A stretch of DNA of 64,000 bases, taken from assembly GCA_024234325.1 (NCBI GenBank), contig JACKOJ010000001.1:186001-250000 (forward strand), written 5' to 3'. Numbering within the stretch: position 1 is the stretch's first letter; each line of letters opens with the position of its first letter. The position numbers were made by a program, and so were the translations under genes. This document shows positions 34,853 through 44,124 of the stretch, piece after piece. Below the pieces are notes generated by a model. It saw only the letters and a list, made by a program, of their open reading frames with translations. It was not told the origin of the DNA and did no database searches. Source of the DNA: Pseudomonadales bacterium. Its GTDB lineage: Bacteria > Pseudomonadota > Gammaproteobacteria > Pseudomonadales > Pseudohongiellaceae.

Positions 34853-37576
34853 CTATGAAGTGGCGTATTTCGCTACCAGTCCGTCGAGCGTGGAATTGGC
34901 ACGTATCTGGTCATCAGGTATGAGGAGATAAGCCCACGGCTTCGTGCCGCCGCCCGGTGCGTGCTCTGTGGCGGTCATGCACCACTTGGTTGCGGCGGCG
35001 GCTTTGGCCTTGACGGTGGCGTCGTCGAGTTCGTTTTGCGCTTTCACTTCACAAATGAGCATTCTTGTCTTGGCCTCGACGACGAAGTCTGGCTCGTAGG
35101 CTTCCCCGGAACGGTAGTCGATGCGGAACTGGTTGCGTCCCGGCTTTATCCACTTCTCCGCGCTCGGGTCTGCCTCTAGGACGACAGCGAGACGACGTTC
35201 GGGGTCGGTGTCAAACTTCTGGATCGAATAGCAGCACTTGGCGAATCCTCCGAATACGTGCTTTCGGGTATCGGAAAGCGGTGCGATAGCTTGCTTGAAG
35301 TCGCGCACGCGTTGTCCGGCGGGCACATTCATCGGCTGAGCCTGAAGAAGCATGAATCCCCGCGTGACGGCGACTTCATAGTCATCCTCACCAAGCGGCG
35401 TCTCGCGGTAGTGGTTCATCATCTGCGCGAAGATGAATTCCGCTAGGTGGCGACCGTGCCGGAGCAGAACATTCTCGACCTCGGCATCGTTGGCGAGGTA
35501 GGACTTCACGCGCTCGACGACTTGGCCCGCCAGCCTGTAGAGCAATGCGGCATGGGCGTCGTAGTCGATCTCGTTGCGCTCGATCAGGTAGCGCAGCAGA
35601 TAGTCCTCGGCGCGGGATTCGCGAGGATCGTCAATGGCGCGGGCGAGGTAGACGCGCGCCTGGGTGCGCAGGTCTTCGATGATGATCCCGTCTTCTATCG
35701 GCCTCAAATTGATGGACGAGAGGTTGTCGAGGTCGAAATCCTCGAAGGTAAACGTCACCTGCTTTTTCGGCAGAACGACGATCTGCGGGATGGATATGGT
35801 CCGGTCGGCGACCGTGATGGCAACCGTTTTGACGATCTGGTCGATGCGTGGTACTTCGATGATGCCCACCAGCGTTCCCTGAGTGGGGCGCACCAGCTCG
35901 CGCACTTCGTCGGCAATCTGCTGCTGAACCTCCGCGCCGCGCAACGCTTCGGCGTTTCCGAGCCTGCGTTCATAGCGCTTGATAACCTCCAGCGTAACTT
36001 CGGCGGCCCTCTCCTCCTGGGCCGTAGTGAATGTATAGCCCGCACGCGGCTCAGCCACAAATCCGGGAATTTCAGGCAGCCTGCCCATCACCAGCATTTC
36101 AACAACCGACGGAGCGGAAACAAGCGTTGAGCCGGTTACCGAAATATCGCCCCCCTCTCCGATTTCCACCGTCTTCATGACAATGGAACCCGGCTCGCGC
36201 GCTTTAGCGATGATGTCGTCGAATCGCTCATGCGCGATGACAGTAAGCCTGTCAACAGCAGCAAATTCGTCATCGCCACCCTTGGACACGCGCTTGCCGA
36301 ATGGGAGACGCAGGCCGCGTCCCAAGGTCTGCTCGGTGAGGATTTCAGACGCGGAGGCGCGCAAAGGAACGATGGTATAGAGGTTGGTGACGTCCCAGCC
36401 TTCCTTAAGCTTGTTGACGTGGATGACGATCTCGGTGCTGCCATCCTTTTCCAGCGCCACCAGACGCTGCATTGCGTCTTCACTTTCCTCACCTTTCAGG
36501 TTGGAATGAACCTCGGCAACCTTGCCCTTGAAGCGGCCCTTGAAGAATTTTTCGGATTCGACGAACTCGCGCAAGCGCCTCGCCTCGGTCGTATCCGCCG
36601 CAACGATCAATATGAAGGGCGTAACCCTCGGCGCGCCGGTCGTGCGGTGATAGCGATCAAGCTCCACGGCCACATGATCGTGGTGGTGGACGGCATCTTC
36701 GAGCTTGATCTGCTCCAGCTCCTGCTCGCCCACGGAACGGGGATCGAAGTCCTTGCGCGTAGCGACGGCGGGCTCCTTGACGAATCCGTCCGCCATCGCC
36801 TGGCCGAGCGCGTAGTTATAGATGACATTGCGGAAGGGAACGGGCTTCTGGCCCACGGTCTTTGGTGTCGCCGTCAATTCAAGGCCCAGGATCGGCTTCA
36901 AGCCATCAACGGCCTTGGCACCAGCGCTGGCACGATAACGGTGTGCTTCGTCCATCAACAGGACAAGATCGTCCAGGCGGGAAAGATAGGCGTAATAGCT
37001 CTCGCCGATGGTTTCTTGCAGCCGCTTCATGCGCGGCTTTCCGCGCGGACTTTCTTCTTTGTTGATCTTATCGACGTTGAAGATGTTGATGTGAACGTCG
37101 GAGCCGAACAGATCGGACGAACGCCCACCCTCGAACCGCACGCCGACGCCGCTTTCATAATTATCGCCAGTGACGATCAGCGGCGGATTGGCGGCGAATT
37201 CCGCGATGCCCTTGAAGACGTACTTCGGGCTGCTGGGCGAGAAATCGGCGATAAGTTTCTCGTAGATCGTCTTGTTCGGGGCCAGCACAAAGAAGTGGCG
37301 GCTCTTGCCTGTCAGGTACAGATAGGCAATGAAAGCGCCCATGAGGCGCGTTTTGCCAACGCCGGTCGCCAGCGCAAAACACAGCGACGGAAAATCATGC
37401 TCGAATGCCTCGACGCTCGGATAGACGTCGCGGATCGCGGCAAGCGTGGCCTCAGAGTCAGAGTCCTTTGCAAGGTCGATCCGCCCCAACACGTCGGCGA
37501 GGATTTCCAGCGAATCGGATTGCGGCTTGCGCAGCGAAAGGCGCTGGCTGATGGTGCGCACGGTACGGTCGCTCAT
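34853..37576 (-). CDS. type III Res-like DEAD/DEAH helicase with PD-(D/E)xK C-terminus
   Basis: A 907-residue superfamily 2 helicase related to type III restriction subunits. Walker A is ATGVGKT (70-76) and the Walker B box is DEAH (209-212); a helicase C domain with NKLKEGWDVTN and EQTLGRGLRLPFG follows. Near the C-terminus, EPDF (Asp830) and ICEVKA (Glu843, Lys845) make a plausible PD-(D/E)xK nuclease core. It overlaps the methylase stop by 4 nt. Together the two look like a type III restriction-modification pair, but three extra genes are fused into the same operon. Confidence 0.9.
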   Translation of the reverse strand: MSDRTVRTISQRLSLRKPQSDSLEILADVLGRIDLAKDSDSEATLAAIRDVYPSVEAFEHDFPSLCFALATGVGKTRLMGAFIAYLYLTGKSRHFFVLAPNKTIYEKLIADFSPSSPKYVFKGIAEFAANPPLIVTGDNYESGVGVRFEGGRSSDLFGSDVHINIFNVDKINKEESPRGKPRMKRLQETIGESYYAYLSRLDDLVLLMDEAHRYRASAGAKAVDGLKPILGLELTATPKTVGQKPVPFRNVIYNYALGQAMADGFVKEPAVATRKDFDPRSVGEQELEQIKLEDAVHHHDHVAVELDRYHRTTGAPRVTPFILIVAADTTEARRLREFVESEKFFKGRFKGKVAEVHSNLKGEESEDAMQRLVALEKDGSTEIVIHVNKLKEGWDVTNLYTIVPLRASASEILTEQTLGRGLRLPFGKRVSKGGDDEFAAVDRLTVIAHERFDDIIAKAREPGSIVMKTVEIGEGGDISVTGSTLVSAPSVVEMLVMGRLPEIPGFVAEPRAGYTFTTAQEERAAEVTLEVIKRYERRLGNAEALRGAEVQQQIADEVRELVRPTQGTLVGIIEVPRIDQIVKTVAITVADRTISIPQIVVLPKKQVTFTFEDFDLDNLSSINLRPIEDGIIIEDLRTQARVYLARAIDDPRESRAEDYLLRYLIERNEIDYDAHAALLYRLAGQVVERVKSYLANDAEVENVLLRHGRHLAEFIFAQMMNHYRETPLGEDDYEVAVTRGFMLLQAQPMNVPAGQRVRDFKQAIAPLSDTRKHVFGGFAKCCYSIQKFDTDPERRLAVVLEADPSAEKWIKPGRNQFRIDYRSGEAYEPDFVVEAKTRMLICEVKAQNELDDATVKAKAAAATKWCMTATEHAPGGGTKPWAYLLIPDDQIRANSTLDGLVAKYATS

Positions 37577-39366
37577 TTGCCGCCCCCCTGACTGAAAAGG
37601 TCATCCTGCGACGCGGCTTTGCCGTTGTCGCGCCTCCTACCTGCCTTGGAAATCGGTTCGCCACCGCCGGGGACGTCTGGCTCGCGGGGAGCTGCCGGCA
37701 GGTTGGCGACGTTGAGGCTGTAATCGTCCTTGCCCCATTCGCACTTGCGCAGCACGGCTTGCGGAATCTTCCTGATAGTCAGATTGGGAAAGGCATCCGG
37801 GTCGGCGCGGAACGCCTTGCAGCACACAAGCAAGGTGCACTCATCGCCGACTTCCTCGGAGAGAGCAACAAGCTGCGCGTGCGTCAGGCTTTGGGTGGTG
37901 ACATAGATAAAGTCAGTTTCCGACGAACGGCCCTGCATCCAGAAATGGATCTCGTCCGGCTGATAGACAAAGCCCATGAGCTTGCAAACGGCCTGAGTAA
38001 CCTTGGTCGCGTCGTAGTCCTTGGAAATGACCCAGTTGCCCCACGCATCTTTTTCCAGCAGAGAGGGCGCGAGGCGGTAGTAGCGGAAACCGCCACCACT
38101 TTTCCAGCCCACTTCCTTAGTGACGCCGCTATCATCCTGACCGTCAATCACAGATCGCATTCGCGGTATGACGTGTGTCAGGGCGTGATCACCAAGCTCT
38201 ATGCCTATCCAGCGCCGACGCATCTTGTGCGCCACCGCCGCTGTAGTGCCTGATCCGAGAAAACTATCAAGAACGAGGTCGCCGGGTGATGTGGACAATT
38301 CGAGACATCTCTTTATCAACGCCTCTGGTTTCTTTCCTTTCTTGAAACTCACCCCACCTTCTTTGTGCAAATTGTTCGACAACAAGTCATCCCAGAGATT
38401 AGATATCCGTTCAGCGGTTACATATTTCCCATCAATTTCCCTAGCTTTATTTCGATAGAATGCAATCTGCTCACCATTTATGAAGTAAAAGTCATCCAAA
38501 CTATCGCGCGCGGAGTGTTGTACAACATTCAATTCTTCCCTAGACCTTCTAAGGGCGTCACGCGCGTCCTCGTTGACATCCTTGTCAGCAACTCGCGCGG
38601 TACGAACGACCTTTTCTGAATGCTTCAAGATAAATTTTTCAAGATGCGCTTCAAGACGCGATCCGAACTTGCAATCCAGTTCCTTCTCTTCCACGCCGTG
38701 AAAGCGGCAAAATGCGTCTTTAAGGGACAAGAACCGCCACTCTCGATGTGGTGCTTCCACGTTCTCAATGAATTTCGCATATCGACTGTCTCTCGCAATT
38801 GCGCGGTAGACATTCTTGTTCTTCCACGCAGATTTGTTCTTTGCGTATATAAGAACATAGTTCGCAATCGACACTACGCCGGGGTTTCGCGCCTTCGGCC
38901 CTGATACGCTGCTCTGCTTAAATGTCACGACCGATACTCGGTTTCTCCTGCCGAATATCTCGTCTGTCAAGGCAATTAGATATCCAAGCTCATTATCGTC
39001 TATGTGAATGAATGCTGTGCCAGATTCGTGTAGCAGCCTATGAAGCACATTGAGGCGTTTGTACATCAAATCTAGCCACAATGAGTGCTCCATACCGTCG
39101 TCGTAGTTGTCAAATGCTTCACCTGTATTGAACGGCGGATCAATGTAGATCGCCTGTACACTGTCCTCGAACTCCTGCTCCAGAGCCTTCAGCGCGAGCA
39201 GGTTGTCACCGTGAATCAGGATATTGTCGAAGATGTCATGATCGGTGACGCGGGCCTTGGCGTGATAGGACTTGTCCTCGTCCTCCAACAGAATGCGCGG
39301 CTCAAGGCGTGGGCGCTCGTCCTTGCCGATCCAGGTCAGTTCCAGGCGCTGTTTGCGATTGCTCAT
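37573..39366 (-). CDS. type III-like site-specific DNA methyltransferase (adenine-specific, beta class)
   Basis: A 597-residue methylase with the beta-class motif order: IYIDPPFNTG (catalytic DPPF, 76-79) first, then the AdoMet-binding FLGSGTT (369-375) with IGIELGD. A target-recognition region lies between. This would methylate an adenine in a short asymmetric site, marking self DNA for the linked helicase/nuclease. It is sandwiched by 4-nt overlaps with the Abi_C gene before it and the Res-like gene after it. Confidence 0.92.
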   Translation of the reverse strand: MSNRKQRLELTWIGKDERPRLEPRILLEDEDKSYHAKARVTDHDIFDNILIHGDNLLALKALEQEFEDSVQAIYIDPPFNTGEAFDNYDDGMEHSLWLDLMYKRLNVLHRLLHESGTAFIHIDDNELGYLIALTDEIFGRRNRVSVVTFKQSSVSGPKARNPGVVSIANYVLIYAKNKSAWKNKNVYRAIARDSRYAKFIENVEAPHREWRFLSLKDAFCRFHGVEEKELDCKFGSRLEAHLEKFILKHSEKVVRTARVADKDVNEDARDALRRSREELNVVQHSARDSLDDFYFINGEQIAFYRNKAREIDGKYVTAERISNLWDDLLSNNLHKEGGVSFKKGKKPEALIKRCLELSTSPGDLVLDSFLGSGTTAAVAHKMRRRWIGIELGDHALTHVIPRMRSVIDGQDDSGVTKEVGWKSGGGFRYYRLAPSLLEKDAWGNWVISKDYDATKVTQAVCKLMGFVYQPDEIHFWMQGRSSETDFIYVTTQSLTHAQLVALSEEVGDECTLLVCCKAFRADPDAFPNLTIRKIPQAVLRKCEWGKDDYSLNVANLPAAPREPDVPGGGEPISKAGRRRDNGKAASQDDLFSQGGGK

Positions 39367-40205
39367 GATGCGCTCCCCTGACGCTTGCGATCTTGTTGGT
39401 ATTGGAAAGATTCAAGCAGAAACTCGCAAAGGGTGAAGGCGACGTTGACCGCAAGCCGCGCATGATGCGGGGCGGGATTGTAACGCCGTGCATGACGGTC
39501 GCTTGCCTTGTTCGCTATCTCAAACAAGCCGCTGATCTGGCTCTGCAGGCCACCCAAAATAGCCTTGAGGTAGGCTTCCAGCGACTCTCCGCCCGGAGAG
39601 AGGTTCAGGGGCGTGGACAGCAGCTTGTAGAGCGCGCGTATGTCACCTTCGTTTTCGTTGAACGCCGTTCCGGTCTTGCGGAGAAGCTGTTTCAGAAATT
39701 CCTCGACCAGCGTGTAGGCACTGGTGATAGCGCCTGCCGAGTCGCCGCTGCTAATTTTCTGGCGCGCTTTCCCGACATGCTCCTGGACGGATTCTTCCGT
39801 AAGCTGCACCAGCGTCGGCGCATGGGCGACGGCAAGGTTCAACGCATCTGAAACGAACAGCCTGTTCTCGTAACGGAAGCCATCGCGCTCCATGCGGCGG
39901 AGCAAGCCATTGATCGTGGCTGCGATATTGTCCCCCGGCATACGCTCGGCGGCTTGGGTCAGATTCTCGATAATCTCCTCATACACGGCGAGCACCTTCT
40001 TCACATCGGATGCTGACGAGAAATCGATGTTGGCGTAGTAGGACTCGACCAGTCCGCGACGCTGGCCACTAACGGTGGGCTGATAGTTGGCGCGCGGTGT
40101 AAATTGCCCCGCATCGAACGTCATTTCGATCTCGCGCAGCGTGTAGCCAACAAGCACCTCTCGGAATTCGTTCCTTGTCGTTTTGCTGATAAGGTCGCAG
40201 GTCAT
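39363..40205 (-). CDS. Abi_C (abortive infection C-terminus) domain protein
   Basis: A 280-residue cytoplasmic protein. The C-terminal half (about 145-275) matches the Abi_C family type: SSGDSAGAITSAYTLVEEFL, LYKLLSTPLNLSP and a final helix VAFTLCEFLLESF. The N-terminal half is helical and not recognised. Abi_C domains occur in phage-exclusion proteins such as AbiJ-like ones, though their biochemical role is unclear. Its start and stop overlap the helicase and methylase genes by 4 nt each, so it is a stoichiometric partner in the operon rather than a passer-by. Confidence 0.8.
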   Translation of the reverse strand: MTCDLISKTTRNEFREVLVGYTLREIEMTFDAGQFTPRANYQPTVSGQRRGLVESYYANIDFSSASDVKKVLAVYEEIIENLTQAAERMPGDNIAATINGLLRRMERDGFRYENRLFVSDALNLAVAHAPTLVQLTEESVQEHVGKARQKISSGDSAGAITSAYTLVEEFLKQLLRKTGTAFNENEGDIRALYKLLSTPLNLSPGGESLEAYLKAILGGLQSQISGLFEIANKASDRHARRYNPAPHHARLAVNVAFTLCEFLLESFQYQQDRKRQGSAS

Positions 40206-43200
40206 ACGACCTCCCAGCGTATCGTGAACAGATCGGTCAAGATTGGTTCAAGTTTCAGATTCTCCTGAATCTTGTCGAGCATGGCTTCGACCTCGGCGCG
40301 GATTTGCTCGCGGCGGTCGAAGAACTCGCGTTTGAGCTTGTCGCGCTTGGCCTCAAGACCGCTGATGCGCCGCTTCTCGGCAACCTTCTCGGCCATTGGG
40401 AGATTTGAACCACGTAGAGCTTTCTTTGCTTCCTTTATCTCCGCTTCGACGGTCTTGATTTCAGTCTCGAAGGAGCGTTCCAGGTCTTCGGCATAGTTGT
40501 CGAGATTTTCACTTTCGACATCGAGCCATTCGGCATTCTGCTTTTCGGCTTCGTCCAGCAGGTCTTTCTTCCGCTCGGCCTCGCGCGCTTGCAAGTCGGC
40601 TATCGGTGCGTCTGCCGTCACCGGCTCGTTCTGCGCCGGAACGCGGAACAGGCGCTCAAAGGTTTCGGGATGGACGGTGCTGCCGTCGTCCGTGACGACG
40701 GAAATGACAAGCTGTTCGCGCGCAACGGCGGGCGTCTTGATATGGAGTTTGGCAATGCGAGCCCATCCGGCTTTGCCGCGCAAATCCTCCACATCAGCCA
40801 GCCGCCCGCCCGGATAAGCGGCAAGTTCAAAACATAGGCACGAGGGGGCATCGAATTGGCGTTCTTTTGCCCTGGCGACCACATCCGTCGCCAGCGTGCC
40901 CTCCTGAAGGCGGAAGAACTTCCAACCCTTTTCGTCGGCAAGCGGCCACTCTGTCGTGTAGGTATCGCCGCCATAGTCGAAGCGGCGCTCGTCGTTGGTG
41001 TGAAAGCGGGCATCAGGCAGTTCCGCCCGCGCCACGCAGAGAAGCTGCCGGTCGAAATCTGACAGGCGGCGGTCGATGGCGTCCTTGCGGACTTTGAGTC
41101 GGTCGATGACCTGCTCGTCCACCCTTTCAAGAAGCCGTTCACGGGCGTCGAGCATCTGTTCGTTGATCTGCGCTTGCAGTTCGTCTTGCAGCTTGTCGAA
41201 GGCGGCGTCGATTTCCGACTCGGTTCGGGCGCTTTGGACGATCTGGAAGATGCGACGCTCAATGTCCACGCCGCGCTCTATCACGCCCAGCACTTCGTCG
41301 CTTGCGCCGAAGACACCCTTAAACAGGTTGAACTTGAGATCGAGAAGCTGGTGGATGCGCTGTTCGGCATGGTTCTTGAGATTCAGGAAGTTGACCACCG
41401 TCACGTCGATCTTTTGGCCGTAACGGTGGCAACGGCCAATGCGCTGTTCCACGCGCTGCGGGTTCCAGGGCAGGTCGAAGTTGACGACCAGCGAACAGAA
41501 CTGAAGATTGATACCTTCTGCTCCAGACTCCGTGGCAATCAGTATGGCTTTGCGATCGCGGAATGCCTCAACGATCGCCGCCTTCATGTCTGCGGTCTTG
41601 GAACCCGATATGGCGTCGGAGCCTTTGTGCCGCGTGAGCCAGTCCTGATAAATCGCCTTGCTCTCGGCATCGTTGTTCGATCCGTTGAGCAGGACGATCT
41701 CATCCCTGTAACCGCTGGCTGTCAGAAGATCGGCAAGGTAACGCTGCGTGCGCACGGACTCCGTGAAGATCACGGCCTTGCGCTGCCCACCCTTGGCCAC
41801 GATGGCATCGAACACGCCGGGCAAGGCCTTGATGAGCTCCGCGCCCTTGCGGTTGTCACCGATGGAAAGAGCCAACTTGCGGTATTCCTCCAGCTCGGCG
41901 AGTTCGTCTTTCAGCTTTTCGTGGTCAATCGGCGGTTCACCCTGCGCCTCGCCGTTTTCCTCGTCGTCAAATTCTTCCGCTGTCTCGTCAGCCACATCGT
42001 AGTCAGCGACGGTCTCGACGGTCGGCGACTGCATCAGCTTGAGGCGCTCGATAATTTTCAATAGCGTATCGGCGATGGCAAAGGTAGAAGATCCCAAAAT
42101 CTTGCGCACAACCATAGTAACAAGCTGATTGGGTTTATTGCCGAAGGCGATGGTATCGCTGCGTTGCAGGTAAGCCGACACTTCATTGTAAAGTTTCAGT
42201 TCGGCTTCCGAGGACTCATATTCCATTGTGAGCGGACTGCGTTCGGTGTAGCGAATAAGACCCGCCTGTTGAACCTGGCGTCGCAAAGTGCGCTTGCAAA
42301 TCGGTTCCAGCCGCTTGCGCAGAAACATAAGACCGTTCCTAGAGCTTGATCCGCTGACGTACTGGCTACGAAACGAGTCCTCGTCGCCGAAGTGATGCTC
42401 GTCGAGCACTGAGACCAACCCATAGAGTTCCATAAGGGAGTTTTGCAACGGCGTTGCTGTCAGCAGAACTTTGAAGAACTGGCGCGTAGCCTCACGCAGA
42501 CGCTTGGCACGTGTCGCGCCGTCTTTCTTATAAACATTTCGCAGCCGGTGGGCTTCGTCAAAGACAACTAAATCCCAGGCGCCCCGCCTTATGTCATCCT
42601 CTTTTCCCGCCGCGAATTCATAGGAAGTTATGACGATGTTGTCGCCTTGCTCGAAAGGTCTGGCGATCCCTTTCTTGCGCGCGTCGTCGTAGCTTTTTCG
42701 TTCGACGATGACGGAAGGGAGTGAGAATTTTTCGTAAAGCTCCTGACTCCACTGTTTGCGTAGCGAGGCCGGAACTACCAACAAGATGCGACGGCGGCGC
42801 TCTGCCCATTTCTGAGCGATGACGAGGCTCGCCTCGATAGTCTTGCCTAGACCGACTTCATCGGCGAGCAATGCGCCTTTAGACAGCGGGGACGCCAGCG
42901 CGAAAAGCGCGGCGTCCACCTGATGCGGATTCATGTCAACACGGGCCGTCGAGAGGGATTGCGCGAGTGCGTCTTCACCCGTGCCTTCCAATGTGATGCG
43001 ATGGGCAAAGAACGTACCCTGCTGAGGAGAGTAGTGTGCGGCGTTAACCGCATTTTCGACGACCAACACTGGCTCCGCATCCTGAGCTTCTTCGGTGCCG
43101 GCCATATCAGCAGTGGCTTGGTTTTTGAGCCAGCCAGTGATTGTCTCGCGATCGAACCGCCACGACCCCCCGACCTTCATACCAGGAATCTTCGCGGCGG

Positions 43201-43279
43201 CAGCCAGCTTGTATACCGTCTTTTCGTTGATTTTTAGGAGGGCGGCGACCTCCCGAATAGTTAGAAGATTTTCATTCAT
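40202..43279 (-). CDS. excisionase-type HTH fused to SNF2-family helicase
   Basis: This 1025-residue protein is the first gene of the island operon. Residues 5-53 are an excisionase/MerR-like HTH (LLTIREVAALLKINEKTVYK...GSWRFDRETITGWLKN). The SNF2/RapA-type ATPase follows: ADEVGLGKT (139-147), DEAH (241-244), LLTATPLQN and a C-lobe with NLQFCSLVVNFDLPWNP and QRIGRCHRYGQ. The last about 100 residues are a long charged coiled coil. SNF2 translocases of this shape act in DISARM and related systems. ATG 43279 coincides with the start predicted from a promoter just upstream, so the mRNA may be leaderless. An HTH on such a helicase is unusual. Confidence 0.9.
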   Translation of the reverse strand: MNENLLTIREVAALLKINEKTVYKLAAAAKIPGMKVGGSWRFDRETITGWLKNQATADMAGTEEAQDAEPVLVVENAVNAAHYSPQQGTFFAHRITLEGTGEDALAQSLSTARVDMNPHQVDAALFALASPLSKGALLADEVGLGKTIEASLVIAQKWAERRRRILLVVPASLRKQWSQELYEKFSLPSVIVERKSYDDARKKGIARPFEQGDNIVITSYEFAAGKEDDIRRGAWDLVVFDEAHRLRNVYKKDGATRAKRLREATRQFFKVLLTATPLQNSLMELYGLVSVLDEHHFGDEDSFRSQYVSGSSSRNGLMFLRKRLEPICKRTLRRQVQQAGLIRYTERSPLTMEYESSEAELKLYNEVSAYLQRSDTIAFGNKPNQLVTMVVRKILGSSTFAIADTLLKIIERLKLMQSPTVETVADYDVADETAEEFDDEENGEAQGEPPIDHEKLKDELAELEEYRKLALSIGDNRKGAELIKALPGVFDAIVAKGGQRKAVIFTESVRTQRYLADLLTASGYRDEIVLLNGSNNDAESKAIYQDWLTRHKGSDAISGSKTADMKAAIVEAFRDRKAILIATESGAEGINLQFCSLVVNFDLPWNPQRVEQRIGRCHRYGQKIDVTVVNFLNLKNHAEQRIHQLLDLKFNLFKGVFGASDEVLGVIERGVDIERRIFQIVQSARTESEIDAAFDKLQDELQAQINEQMLDARERLLERVDEQVIDRLKVRKDAIDRRLSDFDRQLLCVARAELPDARFHTNDERRFDYGGDTYTTEWPLADEKGWKFFRLQEGTLATDVVARAKERQFDAPSCLCFELAAYPGGRLADVEDLRGKAGWARIAKLHIKTPAVAREQLVISVVTDDGSTVHPETFERLFRVPAQNEPVTADAPIADLQAREAERKKDLLDEAEKQNAEWLDVESENLDNYAEDLERSFETEIKTVEAEIKEAKKALRGSNLPMAEKVAEKRRISGLEAKRDKLKREFFDRREQIRAEVEAMLDKIQENLKLEPILTDLFTIRWEVV

Positions 43280-43285
43280 GCCGCG

Positions 43286-43346
43286 ACTATATAACTGCCA
43301 AACGCTCAAAACAAGAGAAAATTAGAGAAAATGGAGAAATTCAGAG
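43286..43346 (-). promoter_or_regulatory. predicted promoter of the defence operon with four phased AGAGAAAAT repeats
   Basis: On the minus strand TTGTTT (43309-43314) and TATAGT (43286-43291) are 17 nt apart, which puts +1 at the A of ATG 43279. Immediately upstream, AGAGAAAAT-like units start at 43314, 43324, 43334 and 43343, about one helical turn apart. They could bend DNA or bind a repressor on one face. Confidence 0.5.
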
Positions 43347-43438
43347 ATATTCGTGTTTTGGGCGGGCATCCCCCGGCAAAGCTGGAAGCCTCCATGGTTA
43401 GGCCAAAACAGCTCACCCCACACACTTCCTGCAGAGAT

Positions 43439-43732
43439 TCAATCAAGATGGTTGGGAGTGTCCATGCTGGAATGCAGGATGCGGACAATGGTAATTCCAT
43501 GCCGCTCCTTGCAGTAGAACAGCAGGTGCGCTTCATATGGGAAGACGATCAAGCCTTTTTGGATATCATCGCGGGACTTGCCAAGATCAGGCGTTATCGC
43601 AAGATTTGCGGCCAGGTTTTCCAGTCCGTCGATATATCGCACAGCCTGTGCCGCACCCCAGGTATCAACTGTGTAGTCGATGATTTCGGCCAGGTCTCCC
43701 TCGGCCTTCTCCGTAAACTTATAAACCGGCAT
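43439..43732 (-). CDS. ParE/RelE-family toxin
   Basis: A 97-residue toxin of the RelE/ParE superfamily: KFTEKAEGDLAEIIDYTVDTWG at the start, LAITPDLGKSRDD in the middle and HLLFYCKERHGITIVRILHSSMD at the end. ParE members poison gyrase, RelE members cut mRNA; the early helical hairpin and ILHSSMD end fit ParE better. It overlaps the antitoxin gene by 14 nt. It sits at the tRNA-side end of the island and could stabilise it. Confidence 0.88.
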   Translation of the reverse strand: MPVYKFTEKAEGDLAEIIDYTVDTWGAAQAVRYIDGLENLAANLAITPDLGKSRDDIQKGLIVFPYEAHLLFYCKERHGITIVRILHSSMDTPNHLD

Positions 43733-43988
43733 CAGTGACGCGCTTTCTCATCCGCTGCATAACGTCTTTGCCTGCGGAAACTCGTCCGGCCATGATGTCG
43801 GCCATACCTGTGGCAATTTCCTGCTGAAGATGTTGCTCGCGGAAGGATTGCAGTTCCGCATAGGCGCGGGCCGATAGCATCACTGCCACTGGCTTGCCGT
43901 TCTTGTTGATGCCGACCGGCCCCTGCTGCGCCTTCAGCAATGCCTCGCCGAACTCGCGTTTGACTTCACTGGCATTCAGAATTTCCAT
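43719..43988 (-). CDS. Phd/YefM-family antitoxin
   Basis: An 89-residue antitoxin. The N-terminus (NASEVKREFGEALLKAQQGPVGINKNGKPVAVMLSARAYAEL) is the Phd/YefM DNA-binding fold; the rest is a helical toxin-binding tail. It precedes and overlaps the ParE-like gene, the standard order. A palindrome and a -35/-10 pair lie just upstream. Confidence 0.9.
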   Translation of the reverse strand: MEILNASEVKREFGEALLKAQQGPVGINKNGKPVAVMLSARAYAELQSFREQHLQQEIATGMADIMAGRVSAGKDVMQRMRKRVTDAGL

Positions 43989-44007
43989 GAAAATCGCCCT
44001 TTTTAAT

Positions 44008-44055
44008 CAAAATGATCATTTTGGGCAAATTAGGCAGATTGAGCTATTTTGTCAA
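44008..44055 (-). promoter_or_regulatory. promoter and palindromic operator of the Phd/ParE pair
   Basis: On the minus strand TTGACA (44050-44055) and TAATTT (44027-44032) are 17 nt apart. The perfect 16-bp palindrome CAAAATGATCATTTTG (44008-44023) covers the expected start of transcription. A further inverted repeat TTTGTCA-N3-TGACAAA (44048-44064) overlaps the -35. Both are likely autoregulation sites. Confidence 0.65.
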
Positions 44056-44124
44056 GGTGACAAATTGCAGGTTCTTATATCGAGGGATCAGAGGCCTTGG
44101 TTGAGTCAGCGGGCTGTTCAGGGG

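Noticed and set aside
31653..43279. Calling the island DISARM, BREX or plain type III restriction-modification
   Set aside because: DISARM drmA/drmB/DUF1998 and PLD genes and BREX brxC/pglZ are absent, and a plain type III system has only mod and res. The SNF2, Abi_C and sacsin-like genes are not explained by either.
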